Of a stretch of DNA of 64,000 nt, positions 8,542-17,524 are shown piece by piece. The notes beneath the pieces are model-generated. The model saw only the letters and a list, made by a program, of their open reading frames with translations. It was not told the DNA's origin and searched no databases. The position numbers and the translations under genes are program-made. How positions within the stretch are numbered: position 1 is the first letter of the stretch; the number at the start of each line of letters is the position of its first letter. The DNA is from Syntrophales bacterium (GTDB lineage Bacteria > Desulfobacterota > Syntrophia > Syntrophales > PHBD01): positions 124,001 to 188,000 of the forward strand of contig DAOSEM010000006.1 of NCBI GenBank assembly GCA_035363115.1. Direction: 5' to 3'.

Positions 8542-8981
8542 CTTGTCTCCCTTCTTTTTTGCACTCCGCCTTCCCGCGGGAAAACGGAGCGGAAACGGCT
8601 CCCCGGGACCAGCGTCCCGGAAGGCTTCTTCGGACCTGCCGCGAGGCCGGCCCCCATGCTGCCCCCTGAACTACCCCATTCCAGCCGGAAACGTCAATTC
8701 CTATCCCCGCCGCGGCGAGGCGACGTCCTTGCCCGGACGGTTCAAAAAGCGCTTTTTCATTGAGTTTCGCGGCGTCTTCAAGATATTTTCACGCGGTTGA
8801 AGATGTTGATTGACAAATCAATCAGCGTCTGGCAATTTCTTGCCTCAAGTTTACATTCACCATCGCCGTACCTTTTTCCATGGTCCCGCCGGATCCGTAC
8901 CTTCCGAAACGGATGCATGCCCGGGACTTCCCTGAACCCATTGCCGTCCCAGGCGGCAGACAATAAGGAGGGAGGAGCGCC
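8542..8981. other. Divergent intergenic region between HdrD-like gene and fadD
   Basis: 440 bases with no coding frame I trust. The segment 8740-8880 is markedly more AT-rich than its surroundings and contains the palindrome at 8807-8824. A TTGACA overlaps that palindrome (8810-8815), but no good -10 hexamer follows at 16-18 nt. The last 100 bases are the fadD leader with a strong ribosome-binding site. Confidence 0.6.
8807..8824. promoter_or_regulatory. 18-bp palindromic operator, FadR(TetR)-like
   Basis: TGATTGA (8807-8813), a CAAA spacer, then TCAATCA (8818-8824), perfectly symmetric. The layout TGAnTGA-N4-TCAnTCA matches what I recall of the Bacillus-type (TetR family) FadR site for acyl-CoA-responsive repression of beta-oxidation genes. 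A -35-like TTGACA lies inside it, so binding would block fadD transcription. The cognate regulator is not in this window. Confidence 0.55.
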
Positions 8982-10787
8982 ATGAAGGCCAATCTGGCCC
9001 AGATCTTCAGAAACCAGGCAAAACGATACGGAGACCGCCTTGCCATGGAGAAGCGCAGGAACGGCCGGTGGGAGGGGTGGAGCTGGCAGGAGTATTACGA
9101 GAACGCCCGGGCCGTGGGTCTCGGCCTCTACTCCCTGGGGATCCGCAAGGGGGACCGCGTGGCTATCCTGAGCGAGAACCGCCTCGAGTGGGTTGCCTCC
9201 GACATGGGCAGCCTCGGCATCGGGGCCTGCATGGTCCCCCTCTACACGACCGTTCCGGGTCCCGAGATCGCCTACATCATCGGCAATTCCGAGTCCCGGA
9301 TCTTCATCGCAGAAAACGGGACCGTCGTGGCCAAAACCCTCCCGGAGGTTCCGAATCTGCCCTCCCTGGAGAAGATCGTCGTCATCGACCCGGAGGGGTG
9401 CGACCTGTCCAACCCCCTGCTCATGACCTTCCGCGATCTCCAGGAGCAGGGCCGCGACCTGGCCCGCCGCGAGCCGGATCTCTTCGACCGGCTCAACGAC
9501 GCCATCGAGGTCGAGGACCTGGCGACCATCGTCTACACGTCCGGAACGACGGGGCATCCCAAGGGGGCCATGATCAGCCACAGCAACATCCTGGCGGTCT
9601 TCGACGCCCTGGACACCTGCGTCCCGGCCTACGACACGGACGAAACGGTCCCGTTCCTTCCCCTGTCCCACGTCTTCGAGAGGATCGCCGGCCACTTTTA
9701 CGGCATGAAGGTGGGGATCACGACCCACTATGCCCAGAGCTTCGACACGATCATCGACGACATCGCCGCCAAGCGCCCCACCATCGTCCTGGCGGTGCCC
9801 CGGGTCTGCGAGAAGATCTACGCCCGGATCCTGGCCCAGGTCAACGAACAGCCCCCCTGGAAGCAGAAGGTGTTCCAGTGGGCGACGAAGGTCGGCGGGC
9901 AGGTCAGTGTCCTGAAAGAGCGCGAAAAGCCCATTCCCAAGGCCCTGGACCTCCAGTATCGCCTCGCCTACCGGCTCGTCTACCGGAACCTGAACGAGCG
10001 GCTGGGCGGCCGGGTCCGCTGGATGACCGCCGCCGGCGCGCCCCTGTCCCGGGAGATCGCCGATTTCTTCAACTCCGCCGGCATCTTCGTCATCGAGGGA
10101 TACGGCATGACGGAGAGCACTGCGCCCATCAGCCTGAACGTTATCGGCAGCTACCGCCACGGCACAACGGGCCGCCCCCTTCCCTGCAACCAGGTCAAGA
10201 TCGCCGCGGACGGCGAGATCCTGGCGAAGGGCGGAAACATCATCCGGGGATACTGGCGGATGCCGAAACAGACCAGCGAGGCCTTCACGGAAGACGGCTG
10301 GCTCATGACCGGGGACATCGGCCGGCTCGACGAGGACGGGTTCCTCGTCATCACGGACCGGAAAAAGGACCTGATCATTACCGCCGGCGGAAAGAACATC
10401 GCCCCGCAGAACATCGAGGGGCTCTTCATGAAGGACCCCCTCTTCGAGCACGTCGTGACCATCGGCGACCGCCGGAAATACCTGACGGCCCTGATCACGC
10501 TCAACCTGGCCGAGGCGGCCCGCCTGGCGAAAGAAGAGGGGGTGGCCTTCACCCATCCGGAGGACCTGTACGAAAAGGCGGAATTCGGCCCGATCGTGGA
10601 CCGCCACGTCCAGGAGGTGAACAAGCACCTGGCAAGGGTCGAGACGATCAAGTATTACCGCATCCTCCGCACCTCCTTCTCGGAACAGACGGGCGAGTTG
10701 ACGCCCTCGCTCAAGATCAAGCGGAAGGTGATCCAGGAGAAGTACCGGGACGTGATCGAAGCAATGTATCCCGCCGAGGCCGAGTGA
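8982..10787 (+). CDS. fadD: Long-chain fatty acid--CoA ligase (AMP-forming)
   Basis: A 601-residue acyl-CoA synthetase that activates long-chain fatty acids with ATP and CoA. The ATP-binding P-loop YTSGTTGHPKG is at about 185-195. The core motif GYGMTEST is at about residue 370. The hinge region TGDIGRLDEDGFLVITDRKKD and the lysine-bearing end (LTPSLKIKRK) are all intact. The size and long insert place it with the FAA1/FadD15-type ligases (COG1022) rather than E. coli FadD. GGAGGGAGG precedes the ATG. The SDR gene follows 37 nt later, forming an apparent operon. A palindromic site about 160 nt upstream suggests acyl-CoA-dependent control. Confidence 0.94.
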   Translation: MKANLAQIFRNQAKRYGDRLAMEKRRNGRWEGWSWQEYYENARAVGLGLYSLGIRKGDRVAILSENRLEWVASDMGSLGIGACMVPLYTTVPGPEIAYIIGNSESRIFIAENGTVVAKTLPEVPNLPSLEKIVVIDPEGCDLSNPLLMTFRDLQEQGRDLARREPDLFDRLNDAIEVEDLATIVYTSGTTGHPKGAMISHSNILAVFDALDTCVPAYDTDETVPFLPLSHVFERIAGHFYGMKVGITTHYAQSFDTIIDDIAAKRPTIVLAVPRVCEKIYARILAQVNEQPPWKQKVFQWATKVGGQVSVLKEREKPIPKALDLQYRLAYRLVYRNLNERLGGRVRWMTAAGAPLSREIADFFNSAGIFVIEGYGMTESTAPISLNVIGSYRHGTTGRPLPCNQVKIAADGEILAKGGNIIRGYWRMPKQTSEAFTEDGWLMTGDIGRLDEDGFLVITDRKKDLIITAGGKNIAPQNIEGLFMKDPLFEHVVTIGDRRKYLTALITLNLAEAARLAKEEGVAFTHPEDLYEKAEFGPIVDRHVQEVNKHLARVETIKYYRILRTSFSEQTGELTPSLKIKRKVIQEKYRDVIEAMYPAEAE

Positions 10788-10824
10788 TTCGGGCCTCGAT
10801 CCGGGGGAGCACAGGGAGGCTGCC

Positions 10825-11640
10825 ATGAAGAACCTGAAGGGAAAGACCGCCGTCGTGACGGGCGCCGGCATGGGCATGGGCCGGGACCTTTCGGAGAAGC
10901 TCCTCCGGGAGGGCTGCTCCGTGGCCCTGGTGGATGTCAAACCCGAAAGCCTGCAGGCCGCGGAGGAGGAGCTCCGCCGGATCGGACCCTGCCGGGGCTA
11001 CGTCTGCGACATCTCCGACCGGGCCGCGGTCTACGAACTGGCCGAAAAGATCGGGGCGGACATGGAGCCCCCGGCCATCCTGGTGAACAACGCCGGGATC
11101 GTCACGGCCGCGCCGCTCATGAGCCTGGACGATACCGCCATCGAGCGGATGATCCGGGTCAACCTGACGGCGCTGTTCTGGACCTGCAAGGCCTTCCTGC
11201 CGGCCATGCTCCGCCGGGGCGAGGGGCATATCGTCAATTTCGCCTCGGCCGGGGGCATCCTGGCGATCCCGAACCTCTCGGCCTACTGCGCCAGCAAGTT
11301 CGGCGTCATCGGCTTCACCGACAGCCTGCGGCAGGAGATGCGGAAGCTGCGGGCCAACGTGGGCGTCACGGTGGTCTGCCCGAACACGGTCAACACGGGT
11401 ATGTTCGAGGGTTCGAAGATGGTGGCGGGAACGCAGATGCTGAAGCCCGGAGACGTGACGTCCCGGGTGGTGGAGGCGATCCGGCGGAACCGGGCCATGG
11501 TGGCTGTCCCTTCCGTACCGGTGAAGTTCGTGACGCCGCTGATGAAGGTGCTTCTGCCGATCAAGGCCATGGACTGGCTGAACGCGGCGCTGGGGATGGC
11601 CGACGCCAACGACACCTGGACAGGGCGTTCCCGGCGCTGA
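10825..11640 (+). CDS. Short-chain dehydrogenase/reductase
   Basis: A 271-residue SDR of the classical type. The cofactor loop TGAGMGMG is at 12-19, with Asp37 after the second strand (LVDVK), which favours NAD(H). NNAG is at 88-91. The catalytic set is Ser141, Tyr154 and Lys158 (YCASK). The C-terminal part (KFVTPLMKVLLPIKAMDWLN) contains a hydrophobic stretch that may associate with membrane or lipid substrate. It follows fadD by 37 nt with its own ribosome-binding site (AGGGAGG), so the likely substrate is a hydroxyacyl or ketoacyl compound. That is only an inference from context. It is convergent with mltA, 18 nt away, with no terminator visible between. Confidence 0.85.
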   Translation: MKNLKGKTAVVTGAGMGMGRDLSEKLLREGCSVALVDVKPESLQAAEEELRRIGPCRGYVCDISDRAAVYELAEKIGADMEPPAILVNNAGIVTAAPLMSLDDTAIERMIRVNLTALFWTCKAFLPAMLRRGEGHIVNFASAGGILAIPNLSAYCASKFGVIGFTDSLRQEMRKLRANVGVTVVCPNTVNTGMFEGSKMVAGTQMLKPGDVTSRVVEAIRRNRAMVAVPSVPVKFVTPLMKVLLPIKAMDWLNAALGMADANDTWTGRSRR

Positions 11641-11658
11641 GGACCGGGCAGTCCTTGT

Positions 11659-12876
11659 TCAGCGCGGCCGGGGAAAGAGGAAATACAGCTCGCCCTTCTC
11701 CTTGAGGCTCCCCGCCTTCCGCTCCGCCTCGTACCCGGCCCCGCAGAAAAGGTCCAGCCTCCCGGGACCCTTGATGGCCGCCCCGGCGTCCTGGGCGAGG
11801 ACGAACCGGGAAAAGGGCGTCCATCGCGTTTTCCCCGTCTCGTCCGCCACGGGCTTGCGGGCGCGGATGAACGCCGCCGCCCCGGAAGGAAAGCACCCCG
11901 GGTCCACGGCAATGGACCGGCCCGCCGTGACGGGCACCCCCAGGGACCCCACCGGCTCTCCCTCCAGGATCCGAAAGAAAATGTACCGCTCGTTCCAGTT
12001 GAGAACTCCCTGCCGCTCCTCCGGGTGGCTGTTCAGATACTCCCGGATGCTCCAGTAGGAAAGGCTTCCCGTGGGCATGATGCCCTGCTCGGCCATGTAC
12101 GGGGCGATGCTCCGGAAGGGCCGTCCGTTGGACCCGGCGTATCCCACCGTCACGATGGCGCCGTCGGGAAGACGGATCCGGCCGGAGCCCTGGATGTGGA
12201 GGAAGAAGAGCTCCGTGGGGTCGTCGACCCAGGCGATCTCGAGCCCCCGCCCCTTCAGCACGCCGTCGCCGTCGATCTCCTTCCGGCTCCAGAGCGGGAA
12301 CGCCTTCCGGCTGCCGTTTTTCCCGGCGGCGGATGCGGCCGCCCTGGACTCCGGCGGCACCCCGTAAACGGGATACCGGAAACGCTCCGTCGGCTCAAGG
12401 GACCCCTCCATCATAGGAACATAGTAGCCCGTGAAAAGGACGGCCCCGCGGCCGTCCGAGCCGGCCGCCCGGTACAGGTCGAATCGTTCGGCGATCCGGC
12501 CACGCTTCTCCTCCGGAGATCCACTCCCTTCCAGAATCGAGAGCAGCTCCCGCAGGGCTTCCCCCATATCCGCGGGGGAGCGGCTTTCCGCGCCGATGCG
12601 GACGGGGCCGATGCCGGTGCGGCCGTAATAGGCCTGGCTTCTCTCGATGGCAAGCTTCAGGGAAGGAAGATCCAGGTCGTCTTCGAGGATGGGGATGAAG
12701 TCCCAGGATACCGGCTCCAGCGCCGGGGAGGCGCAGGCCTGGGCGGGCGGGGGTGGAACGAACGCCGGGGGGGAAAGCGCCTGCGCTTCCCTGCGGACGC
12801 TGCAGGCGGTAAGGGCAATGCAGAGAAGCAGGATCAAAAGGACGGGCCGGGCGCCCCGGCGGCGATCAGAGTTCAA
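11659..12876 (-). CDS. mltA: Membrane-bound lytic murein transglycosylase A (MltA)
   Basis: A 405-residue lipoprotein-type MltA, which cleaves peptidoglycan between MurNAc and GlcNAc, forming 1,6-anhydro ends. An N-terminal hydrophobic segment ends in a lipobox (LTAC, Cys25). The MltA body includes SYWSIREYLNSHPEE and NERYIFFR. The C-terminal 3D domain carries AQDAGAAIKGPGRLDLF with the catalytic-type aspartates. The start appears to be TTG, overlapping the end of the upstream GNAT gene by 11 nt, with only a weak ribosome-binding site, so translation is probably coupled. An outer-membrane inner-leaflet location is expected. Confidence 0.92.
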   Translation of the reverse strand: MNSDRRRGARPVLLILLLCIALTACSVRREAQALSPPAFVPPPPAQACASPALEPVSWDFIPILEDDLDLPSLKLAIERSQAYYGRTGIGPVRIGAESRSPADMGEALRELLSILEGSGSPEEKRGRIAERFDLYRAAGSDGRGAVLFTGYYVPMMEGSLEPTERFRYPVYGVPPESRAAASAAGKNGSRKAFPLWSRKEIDGDGVLKGRGLEIAWVDDPTELFFLHIQGSGRIRLPDGAIVTVGYAGSNGRPFRSIAPYMAEQGIMPTGSLSYWSIREYLNSHPEERQGVLNWNERYIFFRILEGEPVGSLGVPVTAGRSIAVDPGCFPSGAAAFIRARKPVADETGKTRWTPFSRFVLAQDAGAAIKGPGRLDLFCGAGYEAERKAGSLKEKGELYFLFPRPR

Positions 12877-13324
12877 TGATCATCGCCACTTCGTCGCAGT
12901 AGTCCGGGTATTTCGGACAGCGGAAGCAGTCCGACCAGATCTTCTCGGAGAGGCTCATCCGATCGACTTCCCGGAAACCGAGGGTTCGGAAGAATCCCGG
13001 CCTGTAGGTCAGGGTGAAGATGCGGAAAAGCTCGAGGGTGATGGCCTCGGAGATGCACGCCTCCACCAGCATCCGCCCGATGCCGCGCTTGCGGAGCGGC
13101 TCTTCCACGTAGAGGGAACGGATCTCCGCCAGGTTCTCCCAGATGATGTTCATGGCGCAGATGCCCGCCAGGGTCTCCCCGTCGTCATCGACATAGACGA
13201 AGAAATCCCGGATGTTCCCGTAGATGTCCATGAGCGACCGGGGGAGCATTTCTCCCTGGCCGGACGAGGTGTTGATCATGCGGTGAATCGTCCGGACGTC
13301 GCTGATGCGGGCCTTTCTCAACAT
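12866..13324 (-). CDS. GNAT acetyltransferase, ArgA-like (short N-acetylglutamate synthase type)
   Basis: A 152-residue stand-alone GNAT domain. RKARISDVRTIHRMI starts the fold. EIRSLYVEEPLRKRGIGRMLVEACI (about 88-112) holds the acetyl-CoA loop R-K-R-G-I-G. FFRTLGFREVDR is the typical GNAT C-terminal element. The ending KIWSDCFRCPKYPDYCDEVAM, with three cysteines, is characteristic of short ArgA-like proteins annotated as amino-acid N-acetyltransferases in anaerobic bacteria. A role in arginine synthesis is plausible but no arg genes are nearby. GGGAGG lies upstream of the ATG. It overlaps the mltA start by 11 nt, implying a shared transcript. Confidence 0.8.
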   Translation of the reverse strand: MLRKARISDVRTIHRMINTSSGQGEMLPRSLMDIYGNIRDFFVYVDDDGETLAGICAMNIIWENLAEIRSLYVEEPLRKRGIGRMLVEACISEAITLELFRIFTLTYRPGFFRTLGFREVDRMSLSEKIWSDCFRCPKYPDYCDEVAMIIEL

Positions 13325-13361
13325 GTCCGCCCTCCCGGCCCGGCGGTGCGAACGGGGGCCG

Positions 13362-13493
13362 CTATTTCGTCTTTTTCAGGGTTCCGTCCTGGTTCTTGAG
13401 CGCCTCCTTGCGGCGGAGCCTCAGGTTCTCTTTTCGCCGTTTCCGCTGCCGGTCCAGCTCTTTCTTGCGCTCGCTCTTCTTGTGTCTTCCCAT
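13362..13493 (-). CDS. 43-residue highly basic protein
   Basis: Short reading frame MGRHKKSERKKELDRQ..., ending KDQ/DGTLKKTK in style, with more than 40% Lys+Arg. A good ribosome-binding site (GAGGGGAA, 5 nt upstream) supports translation. Tiny proteins of this look (start M-x-R-H-K-K) occur in other Desulfobacterota as far as I recall, without known function. The charge suggests binding to nucleic acid or the ribosome. It lies in the gap between recN and the ArgA-like gene, on the same strand as both. Confidence 0.6.
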   Translation of the reverse strand: MGRHKKSERKKELDRQRKRRKENLRLRRKEALKNQDGTLKKTK

Positions 13494-13596
13494 GGATTCC
13501 CCTCTCGAAAGGACCGCCCCGGCCTGCCGGAGCGGAAAATTTTGTGTGCCCTTCTACCACGCGGGACCGCCGTTGTAAACCTCCGACCGCGGCCCC

Positions 13597-15285
13597 TCAT
13601 CCGGCCTTTCCGGCCGCACGGCCCAGCATTTCGCGGGCATGGGCCCGGGTCTTCTCGGTGATCCGGACGCCGCCCAGCATCCGAGCCACCTCCTCGAGGC
13701 GTTCCTCCTCGGAAAGGACCTCCACCCGGGAGGCCGTCCGCTCCTCCGCCAGGGCCTTGGAGACCCGGAAATGGCGCTGGGCGAAGCAGGCGATCTGGGG
13801 AAGGTGGGTGATGCAGACAACCTGGTGGACCCCGGAGACATCGCGGATCCGCTCCCCCACCACCTCCGCCGTCGCCCCGCCGATGCCGCTGTCCACCTCG
13901 TCGAAGACGATCGTCCCCACGGACCCGCCGCGGACCAGGACCTTCTTCATCGCCAGGATGATGCGGGACAACTCCCCGCCCGACGCGATCCGGTGGAGCG
14001 GCTTCGGCTCCTCCCCGACATTCGTGGACAGGAGGAACTCCACGTCGTCCCAGCCCCGCCGGCCGACGGTCCGCTCCTCTGGATTTTCCGGTCCCCGGAA
14101 CAGGATCTCGAACCGTGCGGGTTCCATCCGCAGGGCGCGGATCTCCTCTTCCAAGCACTCCCGGAGGCCGGGGGCCGCCCGGAGGCGACGCTCCGAGAGC
14201 ACCCGGGCCCGCTCATCCAGGGCCCCGCGCAGGCGCTCCTCCTCGCGGGCCTTCTGCTCCGCGTCCTCCTCGATCCGGGAGATGCCTTCCAGCTCCCGCT
14301 CCATCTCCTCCACGCGGGCCAGGACTGCCGTCTCGTCCCCGTCGTACTTGCGCTTGAGCCTGCGGAGCAGCTCCAGGCGCTCCTCCAGGGCCTCGAGGCG
14401 CCCCGGATCGACGGACAGGCCGTCGCGGTAGGACCGGAGGGTTGCCGCCGCATCCTCAAGCCCGTAGTACAGCTCCTCCAGGTCCGCCCCGGAGAGGCCG
14501 AAGGTCCCGTCGATCCGGCGGATCTCCCGGATGTCCGCCATGATCCCGCGGAGGGAATCGAGAACGGCTCCGTCCCGCCCGTGCAGGGTCTCGTGGGCCC
14601 GCCCCGCCAGCTCCTGCAGCTTCCGGACGTTTCCGAGGACCTGCCGCTCGTTCCGGAGGACGTCCTCCTCCCCCGGCAGCGGCGCCGCCTCCCGGATCTC
14701 CCGGATCGAAAAGCGGAGCCACTCCTCCCGCTCCCGCCGCCGCCGGCGGATCCCCTCGATCTCCCGGAGCCGCGCCAGGACGGCCTGGTGCTCGTCGTAC
14801 AGGAACCCGAAGGCCTCCCGCTCCTGCGCCAGGCCGGCGTAGGCGTCCAGCAGATCCAGGTGACGCTCCGGGTTCAGGAGCACCTGGTGCTCGTGCTGGC
14901 TGCAGATGTCCACCAGGCACTCGCCCAGGGCCGCCAGCATGGACAGGTTCACCGGGTGGCCGTTGATGTGGATGCGGTTCTTCCCCCCGCGGGAGACGCT
15001 CCGCCGGATCACCAGCTCGTCCGTCGTTTCCATCCCCATCCCGGCCATCCGCGTTGCCAGATCCCCGTTGCCGGTGACATGGAAGACCGCCTCCACGACG
15101 GCCTCCTCCGCGGAGGTCCGGATCATCTCGGAGGAGGCCCGGTCCCCCAGGAGAAGGCTTAGAGCCCCCACGATGATGGATTTCCCGGCCCCGGTCTCGC
15201 CGGACAGGACGTTCAGGCCCGGGTGAAAGGAGATCTTCAGCGTATCGATGATGGCGAAGTTCTGGATGCAGAGCTCGGCAAGCAT
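13597..15285 (-). CDS. recN: DNA repair protein RecN
   Basis: A 562-residue SMC-like ATPase acting early in double-strand break repair. The N-terminus LCIQNFAIIDTLKISFHPGLNVLSGETGAGKS holds Walker A (about 31-38). A long coiled-coil middle follows. The C-terminal head carries the signature ASGGELSRIILAMK and Walker B TIVFDEVDSGIGG. The length is normal for RecN. The start MLAELCIQNF at 15285 matches the family, and the extra upstream frame is not coding. It lies 23 nt after nadK, and this nadK-recN order is common in bacteria. Confidence 0.96.
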   Translation of the reverse strand: MLAELCIQNFAIIDTLKISFHPGLNVLSGETGAGKSIIVGALSLLLGDRASSEMIRTSAEEAVVEAVFHVTGNGDLATRMAGMGMETTDELVIRRSVSRGGKNRIHINGHPVNLSMLAALGECLVDICSQHEHQVLLNPERHLDLLDAYAGLAQEREAFGFLYDEHQAVLARLREIEGIRRRRREREEWLRFSIREIREAAPLPGEEDVLRNERQVLGNVRKLQELAGRAHETLHGRDGAVLDSLRGIMADIREIRRIDGTFGLSGADLEELYYGLEDAAATLRSYRDGLSVDPGRLEALEERLELLRRLKRKYDGDETAVLARVEEMERELEGISRIEEDAEQKAREEERLRGALDERARVLSERRLRAAPGLRECLEEEIRALRMEPARFEILFRGPENPEERTVGRRGWDDVEFLLSTNVGEEPKPLHRIASGGELSRIILAMKKVLVRGGSVGTIVFDEVDSGIGGATAEVVGERIRDVSGVHQVVCITHLPQIACFAQRHFRVSKALAEERTASRVEVLSEEERLEEVARMLGGVRITEKTRAHAREMLGRAAGKAG

Positions 15286-15308
15286 GATCCCGTTTCGGGC
15301 TCTCCCGG

Positions 15309-16196
15309 CTATGGAAGGGGTTTTTCGCGCCCCGGCCCCACCCCCCACCCCAGCTTTGTCCGGAGGATCTCCAGGTAATCCCGGTGGGGGGAGGCGACAA
15401 GGGTCGTCACGAAGGGCGACTTCTGGACCGTGATGGAATCCCCGGCCCTCAGGGTGAACGTGGTCTGGCCGTCCAGGCTGACGGTGGCCCCGGCCTCCTT
15501 CGACCACAGGGTGACCTTCATCACCGCCGAGTCGGGAAGGACGATGGGACGGTTGGACAGGGTGTGCGGGCAGATCGGGTTGAGGATGATCGAGTCCTGC
15601 TCGGGGAAGACGATGGGCCCTCCCGCCGAGAGGGAATAGGCCGTGGAGCCCGTCGGCGTGGCGATGATGAGGCCGTCGGCCTTGAAGGTCGTGAGAAACC
15701 GGTCGTCCACCGCCGTCTCCAGCTCGATGATGCGGGACAGGTCGGCCCGGTTGATGACCACGTCGTTGAGGATGTGGCTTTCCCGGACGGGATCCCGCCC
15801 CTGGCGGCGGATGAGGGCGTCGAGCATCATCCGCTTCTCCGTGGAGAAATCGCCCCGGAGGATCCTATCCAGGGCCTCGGTCATCTCGTTGAGGTTCACC
15901 TCCGTCAAGTAGCCCAGCCCGCCCGTGTTGATACCGACGATGGGGATGTCGAACTCCGCCACCGAGCGGGCCGTCCGCAGCATGGTCCCGTCACCGCCGA
16001 ACACCACGAGGAGGTCCGCCCGGGCGGCCAGTTCCTTGCGCGAAAAGCCGCTCACGCCGCTGATCTTTTCGGCGATGCCCTCGTCCAGGAGCACATCGAG
16101 ACCCCGCTCCCGGAGCCAGTCCCGAAGCCCGGAGACATACTCGGGGGAGCGTTCCTTGTCGGTGTTGGCGATGATGCCGATTTTACGGATGGACAT
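15309..16196 (-). CDS. nadK: NAD kinase
   Basis: A 295-residue enzyme that phosphorylates NAD to NADP. Motifs are VVFGGDGTMLR (catalytic GGDGT), NTGGLGYLTEV, and TPTGSTAYSLSAGGPI with the NAD-binding loop. The start at 16196 (MSIRKIGIIAN) matches the family. The ribosome-binding site is weak (GGAG about 10 nt upstream). recN follows 23 nt downstream, probably on the same transcript. The RdgC gene diverges from it about 205 nt upstream. Confidence 0.95.
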   Translation of the reverse strand: MSIRKIGIIANTDKERSPEYVSGLRDWLRERGLDVLLDEGIAEKISGVSGFSRKELAARADLLVVFGGDGTMLRTARSVAEFDIPIVGINTGGLGYLTEVNLNEMTEALDRILRGDFSTEKRMMLDALIRRQGRDPVRESHILNDVVINRADLSRIIELETAVDDRFLTTFKADGLIIATPTGSTAYSLSAGGPIVFPEQDSIILNPICPHTLSNRPIVLPDSAVMKVTLWSKEAGATVSLDGQTTFTLRAGDSITVQKSPFVTTLVASPHRDYLEILRTKLGWGVGPGREKPLP

Positions 16197-16401
16197 GGGG
16201 GTCTGAACTCCGATCCTATCGGAAAGATTGGATGAATGGCTATCACAAAAGCGTGCGGTTGTCCACGGGCAATTCACCGGCCGCCCGCGCCTTGACAGGC
16301 CCCGGCGGGTGCGCTACAGAGGCGGCCGGCCGGTCCGTCCGGCCGACGGGACGACCTGGCCTTCCCGCATGCGTCCCGATCAATCCGCACCGGAGGTCTC
16401 C

Positions 16402-17475
16402 ATGCCCATCCAGAAAGGTCCCCTCACCTTTTCCCTGTTCCGGCCGGCCCGCGAGGCCCCGGCGCCCCCGGACCCGGAGGTCCTGACGGACCGGCTGCGG
16501 TCCTTCTCCTTCCGGGAGGCCCTCTCCCGCTCGGAGGAAAAGACGATCGGCTGGACCGGCCTGGAGGACATCCTGGACCGGGATTTCAGCCGGTACCCGC
16601 CCATGCGGGGGCACCTGGCCCTCTTCTGCCTGCGGATCGACCGGAAACAGGTCTCCCCGGCCCTGCTCCGCTTCCGGACCCTCGAAGCCCAGCGGCGATT
16701 CAGGGAAGAAAAGCTGCAGGAGCGCCTCAGCCGTCATCAGCAGGGCCTGCTCAAGGAGACGGTCCGGGAGGAACTCCTGGCCGGCGCCCCGGCGGTTCCC
16801 GCCCTCTACGAGGCCTGCTGGTTTCTCCCGGAGAAGCGTGTCCTCTTCTGTACCCACACCGACAAGATCTGCGACGACTTCACCCTGCTCTTCCGGGACA
16901 CCTTCTCCACGGTCCTCGAGCCCTACAGCCCCTGGGACGAGGCCGCGGCCGCCCTCGGCCCCGAGGGGCCGGCCCCCTTCACCCTGGGCCGGGAATTCCT
17001 GACGTGGCTGTGGTTCAAGAGCGAGGAGCGGGCCGGATCGATCACGCTCGACCGGAAGGAGGAGGTGGAGCTGGCGTTCATCCGGCGCGTCGTCCTTGAA
17101 GGCGGCCAGGGAGACTACGCGGAAACGGTGGTCTGCCACGGCCTGAACGCGGAGCTGAAGGAGGGGCGGGAGGCCCTCCGGCGGGGGAAGAAGATCCGCG
17201 AGGCCCGTCTGTCCCTCAAGCAGGACGCGGATGCCTGGGAGTTCACCTTCAAGGCCGACCGGTTCCGCTTTCAGTCCATGAAGCTGCCCGCGGACGCGGA
17301 TGAGGACGCGAATGAGAAAGACGAGGCGGGGCGGCTCCTGGAGCGGATCCACCTGGCGGAGCGGGCCGTGTCCGTCATGGAGCGGCTGTTCGCCCTGTTC
17401 TTCGCCATCCGGAAAACCCCTGCCTGGACGGCCGAGGAGATTCCCCGGATGACCCGCTGGTTGAAGCCGGAATAG
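16402..17475 (+). CDS. rdgC: Recombination-associated protein RdgC
   Basis: A 357-residue protein with the RdgC family pattern: an N-terminal FSLFRPAR, the segment WTGLEDILDRDFSRYPPMRGHLALFCLRIDRKQVS, and LFCTHTDKICDDFTLLFRDTF. RdgC forms a ring around duplex DNA and limits RecA loading. The region GREFLTWLWFKSE and the following acidic/basic C-terminal part fit the family. The ATG at 16402 follows GGAGG by 6 nt, while the longer upstream frame is not coding-like. Being divergent from nadK-recN puts three DNA-maintenance or cofactor genes together. Confidence 0.85.
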   Translation: MPIQKGPLTFSLFRPAREAPAPPDPEVLTDRLRSFSFREALSRSEEKTIGWTGLEDILDRDFSRYPPMRGHLALFCLRIDRKQVSPALLRFRTLEAQRRFREEKLQERLSRHQQGLLKETVREELLAGAPAVPALYEACWFLPEKRVLFCTHTDKICDDFTLLFRDTFSTVLEPYSPWDEAAAALGPEGPAPFTLGREFLTWLWFKSEERAGSITLDRKEEVELAFIRRVVLEGGQGDYAETVVCHGLNAELKEGREALRRGKKIREARLSLKQDADAWEFTFKADRFRFQSMKLPADADEDANEKDEAGRLLERIHLAERAVSVMERLFALFFAIRKTPAWTAEEIPRMTRWLKPE

Positions 17476-17524
17476 GAATCGTACACGGCCCGTTCGGCAC
17501 CGCCCGTCCGGCCCGGGCATCCCG

